From positions 186,001 to 250,000 of the forward strand of contig NZ_JACSCW010000005.1 in NCBI RefSeq assembly GCF_014333585.1: a stretch of 64,000 bases of DNA, given 5' to 3'. This DNA is from Hymenobacter sp. BT188. Its GTDB lineage: Bacteria > Bacteroidota > Bacteroidia > Cytophagales > Hymenobacteraceae. Numbering within the stretch: position 1 is the first letter of the stretch; every line of letters begins with the position of its first letter. Positions 1 through 8,527 of the stretch are shown here, piece by piece. Both the position numbers and the translations under genes were made by a program. The notes beneath the pieces were generated by a model. It worked only from the letters and a program-made list of their open reading frames with translations, ran no database searches and was not told where the DNA came from.

Positions 1-199
1 CCCAGCCATCGGAACTTTGCTCGTCCTTGAGGTGCACTTCAATCTGACGGACATCCAGCGTTACTTTCTGGAAGTCGCCGGGCGCATCCGTCAAACGGAT
101 TTGCAGCTTGGTAGCGTTGTTACTGCTTTTGTCATCGGCGCAGCTCGCCAACGTAAGCCCAGCAAGTAATGCAATGGGCAGGTAATGAGGGATTTTCAT
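1..199 (-). CDS. DUF4382-type lipoprotein, N-terminal part
   Basis: The reading frame starts at the ATG complementary to 197-199 and runs off the left edge of the window. The first 20 residues are a lipoprotein signal peptide ending in a lipobox (LASC, Cys20). After a short Asp/Ser/Asn-rich linker comes RLTDAPGDF followed by a V-D/T-x-V-R-Q-I-E-V-H pattern, which is the typical start of DUF4382 domains. These are surface or periplasmic lipoproteins of unknown role in Bacteroidota. Only about 66 residues are visible, so the rest of the domain cannot be checked. It is transcribed away from the AsmA-like gene, in the same direction. Confidence 0.7.
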   Translation of the reverse strand, partial: MKIPHYLPIALLAGLTLASCADDKSSNNATKLQIRLTDAPGDFQKVTLDVRQIEVHLKDEQSSDGW

Positions 200-359
200 A
201 AGAGAGGGCGGATGAAAAAGGGGGAACGAGGCTTGAGTCGCTGAAGGATACACTAGCCATATTCAAGCCAGATTTATTAGATTTATCATATTCATAAGAA
301 ATAAATATACTTTTATACTGAAACCAGGTCGTATAAGATTTCCTTTTCAAATCTCACCA

Positions 360-400
360 AAGAAAAAGCCCCCACCATTATCTGGTGGGGGCTTTTTCTT
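360..400. terminator. Intrinsic terminator after the AsmA-like gene
   Basis: Perfect 18-bp inverted repeat (360-377 and 383-400) with a 5-nt loop. The stem has five C/G pairs flanked by A and T runs, so it can work in both directions. It lies 13 nt past the stop of the minus-strand AsmA-like gene. It has the same design as the G6C-containing terminators elsewhere, but with five rather than six G/C. Confidence 0.85.
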
Positions 401-412
401 GAGACCGAAGTA

Positions 413-3400
413 TTACTTGTTGCCTGTGCTAGTAGTATCAGCCGGAGCCGGCGTTTGCTCCGGTGTAGCAGTGGCTGGCTCTGTTGGCTCGGTAGGACGC
501 GTTTTGGGCTTGCCAAACAGAATACCGTTGAGCTTGTCTTTAGCTTGGCTCCGAATTTTCGTTTCAGCTTCGAGGCGCTTCTTCTCAATTTCGAGACGAG
601 CCTTTTCCTGCAAATCCTGTTGGCGACGGGCCAAATCACGCTGCAGGCTGTCCTGCGCCACCTGCGCGCGGGCCTGCAATTGCGATTTAGCATCGGTCAC
701 TTTGGCCTGCACAATGTTCTGCACTAAGTCTTTGGCCTGCGCCTTCACGCTGCCACTGTTCAGCTTTACCTGCGGATTCTTGACCGTGCCGCCAATCGTC
801 AGGCCGAGGGTCACGCGGTCAGTGCCTTCCAGGTTTTGAACGCCAGTGAGGGAGGTGAGGCGGGCGTTGAGTTGGTTGCCTAGCTTGCCGGTGGGCACGT
901 TCAAGGCTGTTATGTATTCGAGGTTGCCATCCACGTTGTTGGAACCGCCCACAGTCATCTTGATCTGGCCCACGTTCACGTCAAACGGCTTCACAATGAA
1001 ATTGCCGTTGAGCACCTCAGCCGCTACGTCTTTGTTTTCGACCACAAACTTCTTCAGTTCCTGAAACTGAGTGAGGGCACTGATTTTGTCCATCACCTCC
1101 GAATCACTGACGGCAGCCCGTACTATCTCAAACAAGCCTTTGCCGGTAAGTGAACTGTACACGGGCATCATATCGGGGCCCATTTCACCGCTTACGTTGA
1201 AGTTCGTAGAGAAAATCCCTTCCAGATTGGCGGCCAGAGGCACTAATGTTTTCACGGAGTTAAAGGCCTGGAAAGCGTTTTGGAAGTTCAGGTTCTTGAT
1301 GTTCAGCCCGAGGTTGAACTTGGGATGCTGCAAATCTTTGCTGCTGTAGCTACCGGTTGTGGCAAAACTGCCCCCCAGCGTGTTAAAGGTCAGCCCATCC
1401 ATGCGCACGGTTTCGTCGCGCACCACTACTGTCCCCTTCACATTGTCGAGTTTGAGGTTATCATACACCACTTGGCCGACGTTGCTATTCAGCGTCAGGT
1501 CGAAGAATTTGGGGATTTGCAGTACACCTTGTGCTTGGGCAGGCGCGGCAGTTTTGGCCGTGGTAGTAGGCTTGGCAGTCACCTCATCTACCATCCACTC
1601 ATTCACGTTGAAGCGGTTGCTGTTCACCGTCAGGTTGCCGCGTAAAGGCTGACCCGACGTGAACAAGTAGCCCATATAGTTGCTGATGGTGCCGGAAGCG
1701 GCAATATCGGAGCTACCTACAAAGCCGTTCATGTTTTGCAGCACGATCTTGTCGTTGTTGAACGTAGCTGTGGCGCGCGTCACTTTTACGCCTTGGGGCA
1801 AATCAGCGCTTTTGTAGGTTACGTTTTGAGCATTCACGGTGCCTGAAGCCACTACGTTCTGGTAACGCTCGGCTTCAATATCGGCCATACTGCCTTTGGC
1901 GGCGATGTTGCCGTTCAAACGCCCCGTCACGGTCATGCCTTCCAGCGGGAAGATTTTGGTCAGCTTGGTCAAATCCACAGTGCCGCGCACATCGGTGTCG
2001 AAGATGGGCTTGTCGATATTTTGGGCGGCAATGCGGCCTTCCAGTGGCTCACCGTCGAGCAGCATACGGAACTGTGGAATATTGAGGCGCGTGTCGTTGG
2101 GCTTGCCCGTGGTGTTTGTGACCGTACCGTTTAATGTCAGATTTTCAATGGGCGCCGGAAATTTTTTCGACTTTACATAGCCATTGGTTAGGCGCATAGC
2201 AGCCTGCACAACGGGCATTTGAGTGGCAGAATAAATGCCTTTAGCCGTTGCATCCACGAATAATTGCCCTTTCAGCAGTAGATCCTGAACAGGATACACC
2301 TTCATTACCTCCGCCAAATCGACATTGGCCTTCACCCGACCATCCACGCGCATCGGCTCCAATCCGTCGATGGCTACTGAACCATCCACAGGGTTTTTGC
2401 CTAAGTCGAGATGAAACTGCTTCACGTTTACTTTGACGTTGTTGGTGAAGCCCGAAGGATTGTCCACCACCATATCCACGTTGATGTTGCGGGCCGCCTG
2501 CGGCAAATCGGGGTAGTGAAACATGCCATCTTTGACTTGCAGATTCACCCCGTAGCCCGGCGATTTTACATCGCTCATGGTGCCTTTGTAGTAGCCATCG
2601 AACGCCATTTTGCCGGCCGTCTCAATATTCTTGAAGCGCTCCGTGAATATGCCGGGCACAACGCTCAGGATGTTTTTAAAGTCGGTTTCGAGGGCTTTGA
2701 AGGTCAAGTTGAAGTCTATATCGTCCTGAGGCATGGCAATGGTGCCGGCAAAGCTGGCCGGGAAGTCATTGATGCGCACTTGGTTGTCCTTGAACGTGAA
2801 CAGCATCTTATTCAAGTCCATAGCCATTGTCACGTCGGCGTTGAGCTTGGTGTTGGATAAATAGTCCGTGCCGGCATAGTTCATCGTGAAACGATCTGCT
2901 GTAGTCTGCGACACCATATCGAACACGTTCTGCGTGAAGTCGCCCGAGCCGGTGTGGTTCACATTGTGAGCCTGCGCCGCGAAGGGAATTGTCAGGTCTT
3001 CGTAGCGAATTTTGCCCCCCACGATTTCCCAACCCTTTATAGCCACGCTCAGTTGGCTGGTATCCTTGCCTTGGGTGGCCAGGGTAGAATCGGACAGAAA
3101 AATATCCCAGTTGGCGCGCCCACTTTTCAGCACGCGCAGATTTATATCGGGCTGATCGAGTTGAATAGATTTAATTTTGATCTGCTCGCCCCGCAAGACA
3201 CTCATCAAATCCAGCCCAACCCGAAAGGCGGGCAGGTAAGCCAACGTATCGCGAGCAAACGAATCTTGCCCGATGATGCGCAGTTTGTCGATGCTCAGCG
3301 CTAGATCAGGGAAAGTGCGAAATAAGCTCAAGCTCACATTGGCCGGATCATATTCTACTTTAGCCGCCACGCGCTCAGCCAGTTGCCGATCGAGGGCTTG

Positions 3401-3493
3401 CTTGATCTTATCTTTGAATAATAGCGGCGTGAGGGCAATAGCTGCCACCAGCACCACTAAAAACACGAGTAGGCCAACAAAAAATTTACGCAT
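413..3493 (-). CDS. AsmA family protein, very long (about 1026 aa)
   Basis: Starts at the ATG complementary to 3491-3493, giving MRKFFVGLLVFLVVLVAAIA, a single N-terminal membrane anchor; an in-frame ATG 15 codons upstream would put a poorly matching extra stretch before it. The rest is a periplasmic beta-rich protein with many repeats of the AsmA type (LRGEQIKIKSIQLDQPDINL region, several VxGxISNY-like strands) and an AsmA-like C-terminal region around residues 700-940. The last 100 residues are a charged Gln/Arg/Glu coiled coil followed by a Thr/Pro/Ala tail. AsmA proteins are relatives of bridge-like lipid-transfer proteins and influence outer-membrane lipid assembly. The family call is firm; the substrate is not known. 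Confidence 0.88.
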   Translation of the reverse strand: MRKFFVGLLVFLVVLVAAIALTPLLFKDKIKQALDRQLAERVAAKVEYDPANVSLSLFRTFPDLALSIDKLRIIGQDSFARDTLAYLPAFRVGLDLMSVLRGEQIKIKSIQLDQPDINLRVLKSGRANWDIFLSDSTLATQGKDTSQLSVAIKGWEIVGGKIRYEDLTIPFAAQAHNVNHTGSGDFTQNVFDMVSQTTADRFTMNYAGTDYLSNTKLNADVTMAMDLNKMLFTFKDNQVRINDFPASFAGTIAMPQDDIDFNLTFKALETDFKNILSVVPGIFTERFKNIETAGKMAFDGYYKGTMSDVKSPGYGVNLQVKDGMFHYPDLPQAARNINVDMVVDNPSGFTNNVKVNVKQFHLDLGKNPVDGSVAIDGLEPMRVDGRVKANVDLAEVMKVYPVQDLLLKGQLFVDATAKGIYSATQMPVVQAAMRLTNGYVKSKKFPAPIENLTLNGTVTNTTGKPNDTRLNIPQFRMLLDGEPLEGRIAAQNIDKPIFDTDVRGTVDLTKLTKIFPLEGMTVTGRLNGNIAAKGSMADIEAERYQNVVASGTVNAQNVTYKSADLPQGVKVTRATATFNNDKIVLQNMNGFVGSSDIAASGTISNYMGYLFTSGQPLRGNLTVNSNRFNVNEWMVDEVTAKPTTTAKTAAPAQAQGVLQIPKFFDLTLNSNVGQVVYDNLKLDNVKGTVVVRDETVRMDGLTFNTLGGSFATTGSYSSKDLQHPKFNLGLNIKNLNFQNAFQAFNSVKTLVPLAANLEGIFSTNFNVSGEMGPDMMPVYSSLTGKGLFEIVRAAVSDSEVMDKISALTQFQELKKFVVENKDVAAEVLNGNFIVKPFDVNVGQIKMTVGGSNNVDGNLEYITALNVPTGKLGNQLNARLTSLTGVQNLEGTDRVTLGLTIGGTVKNPQVKLNSGSVKAQAKDLVQNIVQAKVTDAKSQLQARAQVAQDSLQRDLARRQQDLQEKARLEIEKKRLEAETKIRSQAKDKLNGILFGKPKTRPTEPTEPATATPEQTPAPADTTSTGNK

Positions 3494-3688
3494 GAGTAAG
3501 AGGCTTTGAATCAGGAGAAGCGTACAAGTTCGGGGCACAATCCATCCACCGGAGCACGTGCTACCTGAGTTTTAAATCCTGAATAGGCAAAAATAGTGCA
3601 ATGTTAACCTAATGGTCGTCGCTAGGTCTAACATTCGATCCACGGACATTTTACTTACTTTATTGGGCAAGATTGCCTTTTACTTCTT

Positions 3689-3729
3689 GCGCCACCTGCT
3701 TCCCGTGTACCAAACGGGATAGATGGCGC
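3689..3729 (+). promoter_or_regulatory. Stem-loop just upstream of the PorP/SprF start codon
   Basis: Outer arms GCGCCA (3689-3694) and TGGCGC (3724-3729) enclose inner arms TCCCGT (3701-3706) and ACGGGA (3714-3719). A T-rich run at 3735-3745 follows and the ATG is at 3747. The form is that of a terminator, but it sits immediately in front of a gene, so it may be an attenuator or a 5' leader structure. Function is inferred only. Confidence 0.45.
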
Positions 3730-3746
3730 GTTAGTGTTTTTTCTTT

Positions 3747-4820
3747 ATGCATCTACCTCTACTTTCTTTTTTTGCCCCCCAGCGGCTTTGGTGTACTTGG
3801 AGCCGCTTTGTGGCGCCGGTAGTATTGGCAGTGGGTTGTAGCATTGGCTTGCATTCGGAGGCGCAGGCCCAAGACTTATACTTCTCCCAGCCCTACGCTA
3901 CGCGCCTGCACACCAACCCGGCTTTTACCGGTCTGCTCGATGATTATAGCGTTTCACTTAACTATCGCAATCAATTCCCGACCCTAGCGGGCACCTTCCA
4001 AACCAGCCAGCTAGCTGCCGACTACCGCATGCGCAACCAACGCAGTGCCGTCGGCCTTTTATTGAACTATGACCGCACGGGTTCCGTCGGCTACACGCGC
4101 TTTGAGGTAGGAGGTTTGTATGCTTATCACACTCGTCTTACGGAATATATAAGTTTGAGCGCGGGCTTGCAGGCTAGCTACGGAAATCAGCGTGTAAGCT
4201 ACGGAAACCTTGTTTTTGGCGACCAACTTTCGGATGAAGGCCTCATTGGAACTCCCACAGCAGAGACTCTGGACGTGGATCCGATAAATTATCTTACGAT
4301 TGGCGTGGGTGGTTTACTATATACGGAACGGTTTTGGATAGGGGCTGCTGCACACCACTTAAATCAGCCAGATCTGGGTTTTGCGACCCAAACCAAGCTG
4401 CCGATGCGGTTGAACTTTAATACTGGTTACAAACATTATTTCGTGCGCACTTCCACTCCCATCAAAACTCGTGAGATTAGCCTGACCGGTACGGCCAGCT
4501 ACACCCGGCAGGGTGGTTCGCAGCGGGCGGAAGTTGGGTTATATGGTACCGTTTCTCCTATTACTCTCGGTGCCGTGTATCGGGGAATGCCGCTGCCCGG
4601 TGCTCCCCAACCGCAGCAGATTATCGCCGCTATTGCGGGCATCAGCACTGGCGTTTTCCGCTTCGGTTACAGCTACGATGTCAGCCTGAGTGATTTTAGT
4701 GCCGATTTGGGTGGCGCACATGAACTTTCGGTCAGCGTCCGCAATTTCGATCGAATAGAAGACGCATGGCGCCGTTTACGGCACCGCAACTTCAAAGCTA
4801 TTCCGACTCCTGCTTTCTAA
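3747..4820 (+). CDS. PorP/SprF family type IX secretion outer-membrane protein
   Basis: 357 residues. The first 42 form an extended signal peptide ending in Ala-Gln-Ala-Gln, followed by DLYFSQPYATRLHTNPAFTG, the hallmark opening of PorP/SprF proteins (QFSQY...LNPAFAG). The remainder has alternating beta-strand patterns with Gly-rich turns and an aromatic-flanked C terminus, as expected of a roughly 14-stranded barrel. Such proteins sit in the outer membrane and work with type IX secretion or anchor gliding adhesins. It precedes gldJ by 76 nt on the same strand. A G6C motif (3774-3780) lies within the signal-peptide codons (Ala-Pro-Gln). Confidence 0.88.
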   Translation: MHLPLLSFFAPQRLWCTWSRFVAPVVLAVGCSIGLHSEAQAQDLYFSQPYATRLHTNPAFTGLLDDYSVSLNYRNQFPTLAGTFQTSQLAADYRMRNQRSAVGLLLNYDRTGSVGYTRFEVGGLYAYHTRLTEYISLSAGLQASYGNQRVSYGNLVFGDQLSDEGLIGTPTAETLDVDPINYLTIGVGGLLYTERFWIGAAAHHLNQPDLGFATQTKLPMRLNFNTGYKHYFVRTSTPIKTREISLTGTASYTRQGGSQRAEVGLYGTVSPITLGAVYRGMPLPGAPQPQQIIAAIAGISTGVFRFGYSYDVSLSDFSADLGGAHELSVSVRNFDRIEDAWRRLRHRNFKAIPTPAF

Positions 4821-4896
4821 ACAACAGTACAAATAAGTAACTTGCGTCAAATTACCTTCTCTAAATCATTTTCTCTCAGGTAGTTTCTATTACATC

Positions 4897-6171
4897 ATGA
4901 ATCTTTCCAAATACTTACGCTTTGCCATCGTGGGAGCCTGCGCGTTGGCTGCCTGCAGTAAAGGGGCGCCGACCGCCACTAAACCTGGTAAGTACAGCTC
5001 AACGACGGGCATCGAGTACAACACCGAAGAGGGCATGAAGGTATCCGACTACGCTGGTATTCCAGAAGGCCCGGGCCTGATCTTCATTGAAGGTGGCCGT
5101 ACCGTTTTGGGCTCAGCCGAAGAAGATGTGGCCATGACCCGCGACAACGTGGAGCGGACGGTTACTATCGCATCGTTCTACATGGACGAGGCGGAAGTAG
5201 CTAACATTCACTGGTTGGAATACCTGCACTTCGTTCGCAAAGACTCAGCAGAGGAGTTCTATCAGTCAGCGTTGCCCGACACCGCCGTTTGGGCACGTGA
5301 GCTTTCCTTCAACGACCCGTACGTAGACTATTATTTGCGCTACCCCGGCTTCCGCTACTTCCCAGTAGTAGGAGTTAGCTGGCTCCAGGCTAATGATTAT
5401 TGCACTTGGCGCACAGCTAAAGTGAATGAGACTTTGGCTAGTGGCGGTGGCACATCCAAGAAAAAAGGTGGTGGATTATTTGGCCGCAGCAAAAAGAATG
5501 CTGCTGCCGACGAAGCCGCTGATGCAGCAGAAGGTGCTGGCGCAGCAAAGCCTTCTATCGAAGATGGTAATACCCTGCCTAATTACCGTCTGCCCACAGA
5601 GGCTGAGTGGGAATTTGCTGCTCAGGCCCTTGTTGGTACCCAGGAAGTTGGCAACGAGAACCAAGAGAACAAGCGTATCTATCCTTGGGATGGTCGCCAA
5701 GTGCGTAACCCCTACGGTAAGAAGATGGGCCAGTTCCTGGCTAACTTTAAGCGTGGCCGCGGTGACTATGCCGGTATCGCTGGTAGCCTGAATGATGGCG
5801 CCATGATTACGGAGTACATCTATAACTATCCTCCGAACGATTACGGCCTATACAACATGGCTGGCAACGTAAACGAGTGGGTACAAGATATTTATCGTCC
5901 GCTCTCGTTTGAGGACGTAGAAGATTTGAACCCCTTCCGCCGCAACGGCTTCCTTGACCCAGCAGAATCGGGTAACGGCAGCAGCACTGGCTACGATAAG
6001 AAAGGCTACCAGTCGCTCATCGATGACCACGTTCGTGTATACAAAGGTGGTTCGTGGAAGGACGTAGCTTACTGGTTGTCGCCCGGCACCCGTCGCTTCA
6101 TGGCTGAAGACTCAGCTACTGCTGCTATCGGTTTCCGCTGCGCCATGATCAACGCTGGCTCGAACAAGTAG
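4897..6171 (+). CDS. gldJ: GldJ-like gliding motility lipoprotein (FGE-sulfatase fold)
   Basis: 424 residues with a lipoprotein signal (ALAAC, Cys20). The formylglycine-generating-enzyme-like domain is clear: GPGLIFIEGGRTVLGS, SFYMDEAEVANIHWLEYLHF, FPVVGVSWLQANDYCTWRT, YRLPTEAEWEFAA, NMAGNVNEWV and a C-terminal VYKGGSWKD...GFRC. The long YFxYPGF..FPVVGVSWLQANDYC section fits GldJ better than GldK. GldJ is needed for stability of the gliding motor and T9SS components. Residues about 183-222 are a Lys/Gly/Ala-rich low-complexity insertion between WRTAKVNE and the NYRLPTEAEWE motif. Together with the preceding PorP/SprF gene it suggests gliding or T9SS capacity. Confidence 0.85.
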   Translation: MNLSKYLRFAIVGACALAACSKGAPTATKPGKYSSTTGIEYNTEEGMKVSDYAGIPEGPGLIFIEGGRTVLGSAEEDVAMTRDNVERTVTIASFYMDEAEVANIHWLEYLHFVRKDSAEEFYQSALPDTAVWARELSFNDPYVDYYLRYPGFRYFPVVGVSWLQANDYCTWRTAKVNETLASGGGTSKKKGGGLFGRSKKNAAADEAADAAEGAGAAKPSIEDGNTLPNYRLPTEAEWEFAAQALVGTQEVGNENQENKRIYPWDGRQVRNPYGKKMGQFLANFKRGRGDYAGIAGSLNDGAMITEYIYNYPPNDYGLYNMAGNVNEWVQDIYRPLSFEDVEDLNPFRRNGFLDPAESGNGSSTGYDKKGYQSLIDDHVRVYKGGSWKDVAYWLSPGTRRFMAEDSATAAIGFRCAMINAGSNK

Positions 6172-6195
6172 TCTGACTTAGTAGTCGATTAACGA

Positions 6196-6240
6196 CAAAG
6201 AAAAAGCCCCCCAGCCGAGTGCTGGGGGGCTTTTTCTTTG
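6196..6240. terminator. Bidirectional terminator built from paired G6C motifs
   Basis: Perfect 20-bp inverted repeat (6196-6215 and 6221-6240) with loop CGAGT. Each arm contains the iterated motif (GCCCCCC at 6206-6212, GGGGGGC at 6224-6230) flanked by A or T runs. It lies between the convergent gldJ and comF genes and can terminate both. Confidence 0.92.
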
Positions 6241-6301
6241 TATCAAAGTCAGTTGGTAAACTACCAGAGTGGTCACGGCTTACATACCATCCAAATCGAG
6301 T

Positions 6302-7003
6302 TTAATTCTCGGCGCAGGCAATGGTCGCAATACTAACCTCGCTACAGCCTGCAGCTAGCAAGGCTGCGGCACAGGCTTCAAGCGTAGCACCAGTAGTCAG
6401 CACGTCGTCTACGATGAGAATGCGTTTATTTAGAATATCTGCTGGCTGACTTACTTCAAACACCTCCGCTACGTTTTGCCAGCGCTCCGCCCGGTTTTTC
6501 TGGGTTTGGGAAGACGTATGCTCGGTGCGACGCAAGGCAGTGGCGCTCCACGGCACCTGAAGGCTCGTTGATAAGCCCTCCGCGAAAGTATCGGACTGAT
6601 TATAGCCTCGCTTAGCCAGTTTGCGCGGGTGCAATGGAACGGGCACAATAAGGTCGAATTCCGTAGCTAGGCCATGATCGGTGAGCTCAGTACCGTACCA
6701 ACGGCCTAGTACGCGCCCGATATCCCGCTGCCCTTGGTACTTGAGTTGATGCAGTAAATGTTGTACCCGACCGCGCCGCAAGAAACGCAGATAGCTTAGG
6801 GAATAGCGCACGGGCAACTTACCCCAGAACTTACGGGCCAACGGATTCTCGTTGGGGGGCAATTTGTGGTAATCGGTATACGGAAACTGAACTCGGCAGC
6901 CCGTGCAAATATGGTCTTCGCCGCGGGCTAACGGCTCGTCGCATGCTAAGCAAACTTGCGGAAAAATGAGAGAAACAAAGTCGGCCAGCGCAGTGCGAAT
7001 CAT
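6302..7003 (-). CDS. comF: ComF family phosphoribosyltransferase-like protein
   Basis: 233 residues. An N-terminal zinc-ribbon-like pair of CxxC motifs (CLAC and CTGC within residues 18-35) is followed by a phosphoribosyltransferase fold with the PRPP-loop motif ILIVDDVLTTGAT near residue 195. The central RGYNQSDTFAEGL segment is typical of ComF/GntX proteins. In naturally competent bacteria ComF supports inward transport of single-stranded DNA and works with PriA and DprA; in many genomes it is annotated only as a ComF family protein. Its start overlaps the stop of the preceding gene by 4 nt (ATGA), so the two are translationally coupled. Confidence 0.9.
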   Translation of the reverse strand: MIRTALADFVSLIFPQVCLACDEPLARGEDHICTGCRVQFPYTDYHKLPPNENPLARKFWGKLPVRYSLSYLRFLRRGRVQHLLHQLKYQGQRDIGRVLGRWYGTELTDHGLATEFDLIVPVPLHPRKLAKRGYNQSDTFAEGLSTSLQVPWSATALRRTEHTSSQTQKNRAERWQNVAEVFEVSQPADILNKRILIVDDVLTTGATLEACAAALLAAGCSEVSIATIACAEN

Positions 7004-7611
7004 GAAGCGCTGGGGGGCAAAAACGTGGCCACGCTTCTGAGGCGGTCAGCTAAAAAGCTAAACCAAGCCAGAAGTAGCCCGCCACACACTAGCCAATAAC
7101 TTAAGCTAAGAGTTTGATAGGAAACAAGGATAGCGGCTATTACCAATACTAAGCCCAACGACCACATCAAATGCCCGACTAGGGTGCGACTAGGTTGGCT
7201 TCCAGAACGTGGCACGTAAGGTTCATCCGTCCAAAGCACACGCAAACGACGATACTCTGACAGGAGCAGAGCCATATCCATCAACAGCATCACGCCAATC
7301 ACGTAAGGCGTACCAGCCCATTTCTGTGAGATAGTAATCAGTAGAATATTGAGCAGCATAGGCATCAGCGCTATGGCTCCGAGCAGCCAAAACCTGCGTG
7401 TGAGCAGCAAGAACCCAGTTATAACTTGGCTAAGCGCAATGAATGCCGCGTACATACCAAGTTGATACGCTTGAAGTTTTTCAATCAGCCATACGGGTCC
7501 AATCCAGCCCGGAAAGTGGTGTCCAGCGTAAAGCTTAGCCATGCCGGAGGTGAAGAAAGTGGCCCCCAGAAACACCATTAGTCCAACACGCCACAACCGA
7601 ACAATACGCAT
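7000..7611 (-). CDS. DoxX/MauE-like integral membrane protein
   Basis: About 203 residues from the ATG complementary to 7609-7611; an upstream in-frame ATG at 7668 would add 19 residues with no better start context. Five or more hydrophobic helices are visible. The first helix ends in TFFTSGMAKLYAGHHF, a pattern seen in DoxX and MauE-like proteins. The central cytoplasmic loop is basic (SEYRRLRVL). Function is unknown; DoxX proteins are linked to redox and thiol processes in some bacteria. It overlaps comF by 4 nt. A G6C motif at 7012-7018 lies within its last codons, 9 nt in front of the comF start. Confidence 0.65.
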   Translation of the reverse strand: MRIVRLWRVGLMVFLGATFFTSGMAKLYAGHHFPGWIGPVWLIEKLQAYQLGMYAAFIALSQVITGFLLLTRRFWLLGAIALMPMLLNILLITISQKWAGTPYVIGVMLLMDMALLLSEYRRLRVLWTDEPYVPRSGSQPSRTLVGHLMWSLGLVLVIAAILVSYQTLSLSYWLVCGGLLLAWFSFLADRLRSVATFLPPSAS

Positions 7612-7698
7612 AGCTAAAACTGCAAAAAGATAGAAATCAGGCAAGGAGTAAGGTAGCGGGCCCAGCAATACCTAGCAAATATGCGGGGCATTTCTGCC

Positions 7699-7706
7699 TA
7701 CTTTCG
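7699..7706 (+). promoter_or_regulatory. Candidate Bacteroidota -7 element (TACTTTCG)
   Basis: Matches TAnnTTTG at seven of eight positions and lies 41 nt upstream of the AhpD-like gene. No convincing TTG -33 element was identified, so this is a candidate only. Confidence 0.35.
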
Positions 7707-7747
7707 TGTTATAGATTCTCACCTCTGACTTACATCCTCCATTCAAT

Positions 7748-8125
7748 ATGAGTATCGTCACCGAATTCAACGACTACCGGGAGCGCATGAACGAAAAGAT
7801 CATGGCGGCCGACAACAAGGTCATCAAGCGCTTTTTCAACCTCGACACCAATACCTACCAAGCTGGCGCCATCGACGTCAAGACCAAGGAAATGCTGGGC
7901 CTGGCCTGCTCCATGGTATTGCGTTGCGATGATTGCATCAAATATCACTTGGGCAAATGCCATGAGGAAGGTCTCACCGATGAGGAAATCTATGAGGTGT
8001 TTGCCATTGCCAACCTCATTGGTGGCAGCATCGTGATTCCGCATTTTCGCCGCGCCGTGGAGTATTGGGAAGCTCTCAAAGAAGAAGCCGTAACAGCTGC
8101 GCCGCCTCACGCCCACGACGCATAA
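7748..8125 (+). CDS. Carboxymuconolactone decarboxylase / AhpD-like protein
   Basis: 125 residues, all alpha-helical. It carries the CMD-family core: KTKEMLGLACSMVLRCDDCI with the CxxC pair (Cys60 and Cys63 region), then HLGKCHEEGLTDEEIYEVF. The conserved CxxC followed by His a few residues later is the redox-active site of AhpD-type peroxidase partners. The true substrate is unknown. The next gene starts 2 nt after its stop, suggesting an operon. Confidence 0.85.
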   Translation: MSIVTEFNDYRERMNEKIMAADNKVIKRFFNLDTNTYQAGAIDVKTKEMLGLACSMVLRCDDCIKYHLGKCHEEGLTDEEIYEVFAIANLIGGSIVIPHFRRAVEYWEALKEEAVTAAPPHAHDA

Positions 8126-8127
8126 GC

Positions 8128-8484
8128 ATGGACGCGCAGGAAACCGAGGCCGAATTTGAAGCCCGTTGGTGGCAGTTAATGAATGACATGAGGGAGCGGT
8201 TTGGTAAAAAACCGGATCTGAACGCGCTGTTGTTGCTTATTGGCGTGCAGGAGCTTGGTCAGGGTGCTGGGCCGTTTACCAAGGAGCAGAAACAGGACCT
8301 GATGCACATTGCTACCTGCCGTCTCTTTAGCCTCTCCGGCCACTACGAGCTAGAAAGCGTCGATGAGGATGGTTGGCCGCACTATAAGCTACTGCGGCCC
8401 GTGCCTTTTGCCAACCTCAAAGAACAGGAGCGCATGCTAAAGTGGCACATTCTGGAGTATTTTGATAAGTGGATGAAGGACTAG
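8128..8484 (+). CDS. Conserved hypothetical protein, 118 aa
   Basis: Starts at ATG 8128, 2 nt after the preceding stop; a longer frame from 8065 would overlap the AhpD-like gene and is less likely. The protein is soluble, acidic, Trp-rich at both ends (RWWQLM, KWHILEYFDKWMKD) and predicted helical, with PDLNALLLLIGVQELG in the middle. I do not recognise a characterised family; the close coupling with the AhpD-like gene is the only functional hint. Confidence 0.7.
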   Translation: MDAQETEAEFEARWWQLMNDMRERFGKKPDLNALLLLIGVQELGQGAGPFTKEQKQDLMHIATCRLFSLSGHYELESVDEDGWPHYKLLRPVPFANLKEQERMLKWHILEYFDKWMKD

Positions 8485-8502
8485 CTTACTACGCTAGTCC
8501 TT
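8476..8502 (+). terminator. Short stem-loop overlapping the stop codon
   Basis: Perfect 10-bp inverted repeat (8476-8485 and 8493-8502) with a 7-nt loop; the stop codon is in the left arm. There is no strong T run afterwards, so termination is possible but not certain. Confidence 0.5.
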
Positions 8503-8527
8503 CGTTCAACACCCCTTATTTCTTTCC

